DNA of 64,000 nucleotides, from NCBI GenBank assembly GCA_038400315.1, contig CP151667.1:6831174-6895173 (forward strand), read 5' to 3'. The notes beneath the pieces are model-generated. The model searched no databases, was not told the origin of the DNA, and was given only the letters and a program-made list of their open reading frames with translations. Origin of the DNA: Isosphaeraceae bacterium EP7 (GTDB lineage: Bacteria > Planctomycetota > Planctomycetia > Isosphaerales > Isosphaeraceae). Position numbers and translations under genes: made by a program. Position 1 is the first letter of the stretch, and each line of letters starts with the position of its first letter. Below are positions 63,416 to 64,000 of the stretch, in pieces.

Positions 63416-63464
63416 TCAAGCCGTTCGGGTGCCGCCGGCCACCCTGCTGCTGCCGGTTTGCTTT

Positions 63465-63536
63465 GTAGGGGTGGAGTAGTAGGCAACTCGCCGGGCTAAT
63501 CCCCCGGAGCCGTGGGTGCGAATCCCACCCCCTGCA
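63465..63536 (+). tRNA. tRNA-like gene, anticodon AAT, atypical
   Basis: A full cloverleaf can be folded: acceptor GTAGGGG (63465-63471) with CCCCTGC (63529-63535), discriminator A63536; D stem GAGT/AGTC-type pairing (63474-63477 with 63486-63489) with a GG in the loop; anticodon stem CCGGG/CCCGG (63491-63495 with 63503-63507); T stem GTGGG/CCCAC (63512-63516 with 63524-63528). T8 and T33 are present. The anticodon loop is CTAATCC, so the anticodon would be AAT (isoleucine) with C at position 37, and the T loop reads TGCGAAT instead of TTCNA. No CCA is encoded. The body resembles tRNA-Met/Ile types. It may be a pseudo-tRNA or a specialised tRNA. Confidence 0.6.
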
Positions 63537-63707
63537 CTCGAGACTTCCCGGCCGATTTCGAGGCCTTGGCCCCGAGAGAAATTCACGGGACTGAATGTGA
63601 TTGATTGCAGCCTTGACGGGGATCATGAAGTCGTTAGATTGCCGGACTTTTGTCGCGACTGATCGTCGAAGAGTACGCATCGGGCGGAGCCCGGGAGTGC
63701 CGCAGGG

Positions 63708-64000
63708 ATGCTCACCGATTGTTCATATCGATGGGCCTCGCTGGCCCTCGGGCTCGGTGTCTGCCTCGCGTCAGAGGGCTCCGCGGCAAGCGGCGCCGCG
63801 ATCTCGACCTGGTCCGGCGCATCCGCCACGGCCGGGGCGACGACTGAGACTGGTGCGACCGCATCGGCGTCCGACGCCTGGTCTCGGAAGGTCGAATATC
63901 GCGGTGCTTACGACTACGGGAGTATTGGCGGACGTTTCGTCAATGCCTCCGGCAAGGCTTCCGCCGCCGCCGGCGGCTCACCCGACAATCTCCTTTCCGT
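63708..64000 (+). CDS. Exported protein, 5' part (runs off the window)
   Basis: An open frame of 97 codons starting at the ATG at 63708 and reaching the window edge. The N-terminus has a signal peptide (WASLALGLGVCLASEGSAAS) followed by a Thr/Ala/Ser-rich stretch and SRKVEYRGAYDYGSIGGRFV. This is the style of secreted PEP-CTERM or surface proteins, but the C-terminus that would decide it lies outside the window. GGGAG lies about 10 bases upstream of the ATG. Confidence 0.6.
   Translation, partial: MLTDCSYRWASLALGLGVCLASEGSAASGAAISTWSGASATAGATTETGATASASDAWSRKVEYRGAYDYGSIGGRFVNASGKASAAAGGSPDNLLS

Overview
The window is GC-rich, densely coded bacterial DNA and most likely comes from a planctomycete of the Isosphaera/Singulisphaera type. 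The indications are: two unrelated secreted proteins whose N-termini carry the 'RPSL..LE..R' motif typical of planctomycete exported proteins; a PEP-CTERM protein; a Ser/Thr kinase fused to WD-type repeats and preceded by an ECF sigma factor gene; a sulfatase; an 'RSTGPK' family protein; and several lipoproteins and membrane proteins of no known function. No phage, plasmid, insertion sequence or CRISPR array was seen. The taxonomic call is an inference from gene content; no rRNA is present.

Layout. 1-7.8 kb: 5' part of trpS, a small unknown protein translationally coupled to an APC permease, then a coupled minus-strand pair (ComEC DNA-uptake channel and an alpha/beta hydrolase), and a TPR lipoprotein. 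7.9-13.5 kb: an unknown polytopic membrane protein, a remarkable Met/Cys-rich protein, an Rrf2 regulator, a DUF2071 protein and two tandem paralogous membrane proteins. 13.5-18.9 kb: a small membrane protein and an FAH-family enzyme (one minus-strand unit), an RSTGPK-family protein, a nitrobindin-like heme-binding-type protein and a membrane protein. 18.9-25.2 kb: a heavy-metal efflux operon (His-rich exported protein, membrane fusion protein, HME-RND pump) ending in an orphan sensor kinase. 25.7-31.8 kb: PEP-CTERM protein, LolA-like exported protein, thioredoxin-fold protein, a divergent MFS/TetR pair with a palindromic operator candidate, and a neutral-ceramidase family protein. 32-41.3 kb: ECF sigma plus WD-repeat kinase, a TIM-barrel isomerase-like protein and a very large secreted protein. 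41.5-48.5 kb: YiiX-type peptidase, exported hydrolase, sulfatase, PriA and NadD. 48.9-64 kb: CAP-domain protein, lipoprotein, degenerate GGDEF protein, GH5 glycosidase, subtilase with three discoidin-like domains, pyruvate kinase, a large unknown exported protein, a Gly/Thr-rich surface protein, a 35-residue basic peptide, an unusual tRNA-like gene and the start of another exported protein.

How it fits together. Much of the window is devoted to the cell envelope: secreted hydrolases, surface proteins, lipoproteins and metal efflux. A few housekeeping genes (trpS, comEC, priA, nadD, pyk) are scattered singly. The observations most worth following are the 161-residue protein that is one quarter methionine and about 15% cysteine, the cloverleaf gene with an A34/C37 anticodon loop at 63.5 kb, the almost perfect 218-bp repeat inside the subtilase gene, the start codon buried in a hairpin at 61.8 kb, and the shared export-type N-terminus on two unrelated proteins. 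Function calls rest on motif recognition by eye; none was checked by database search.
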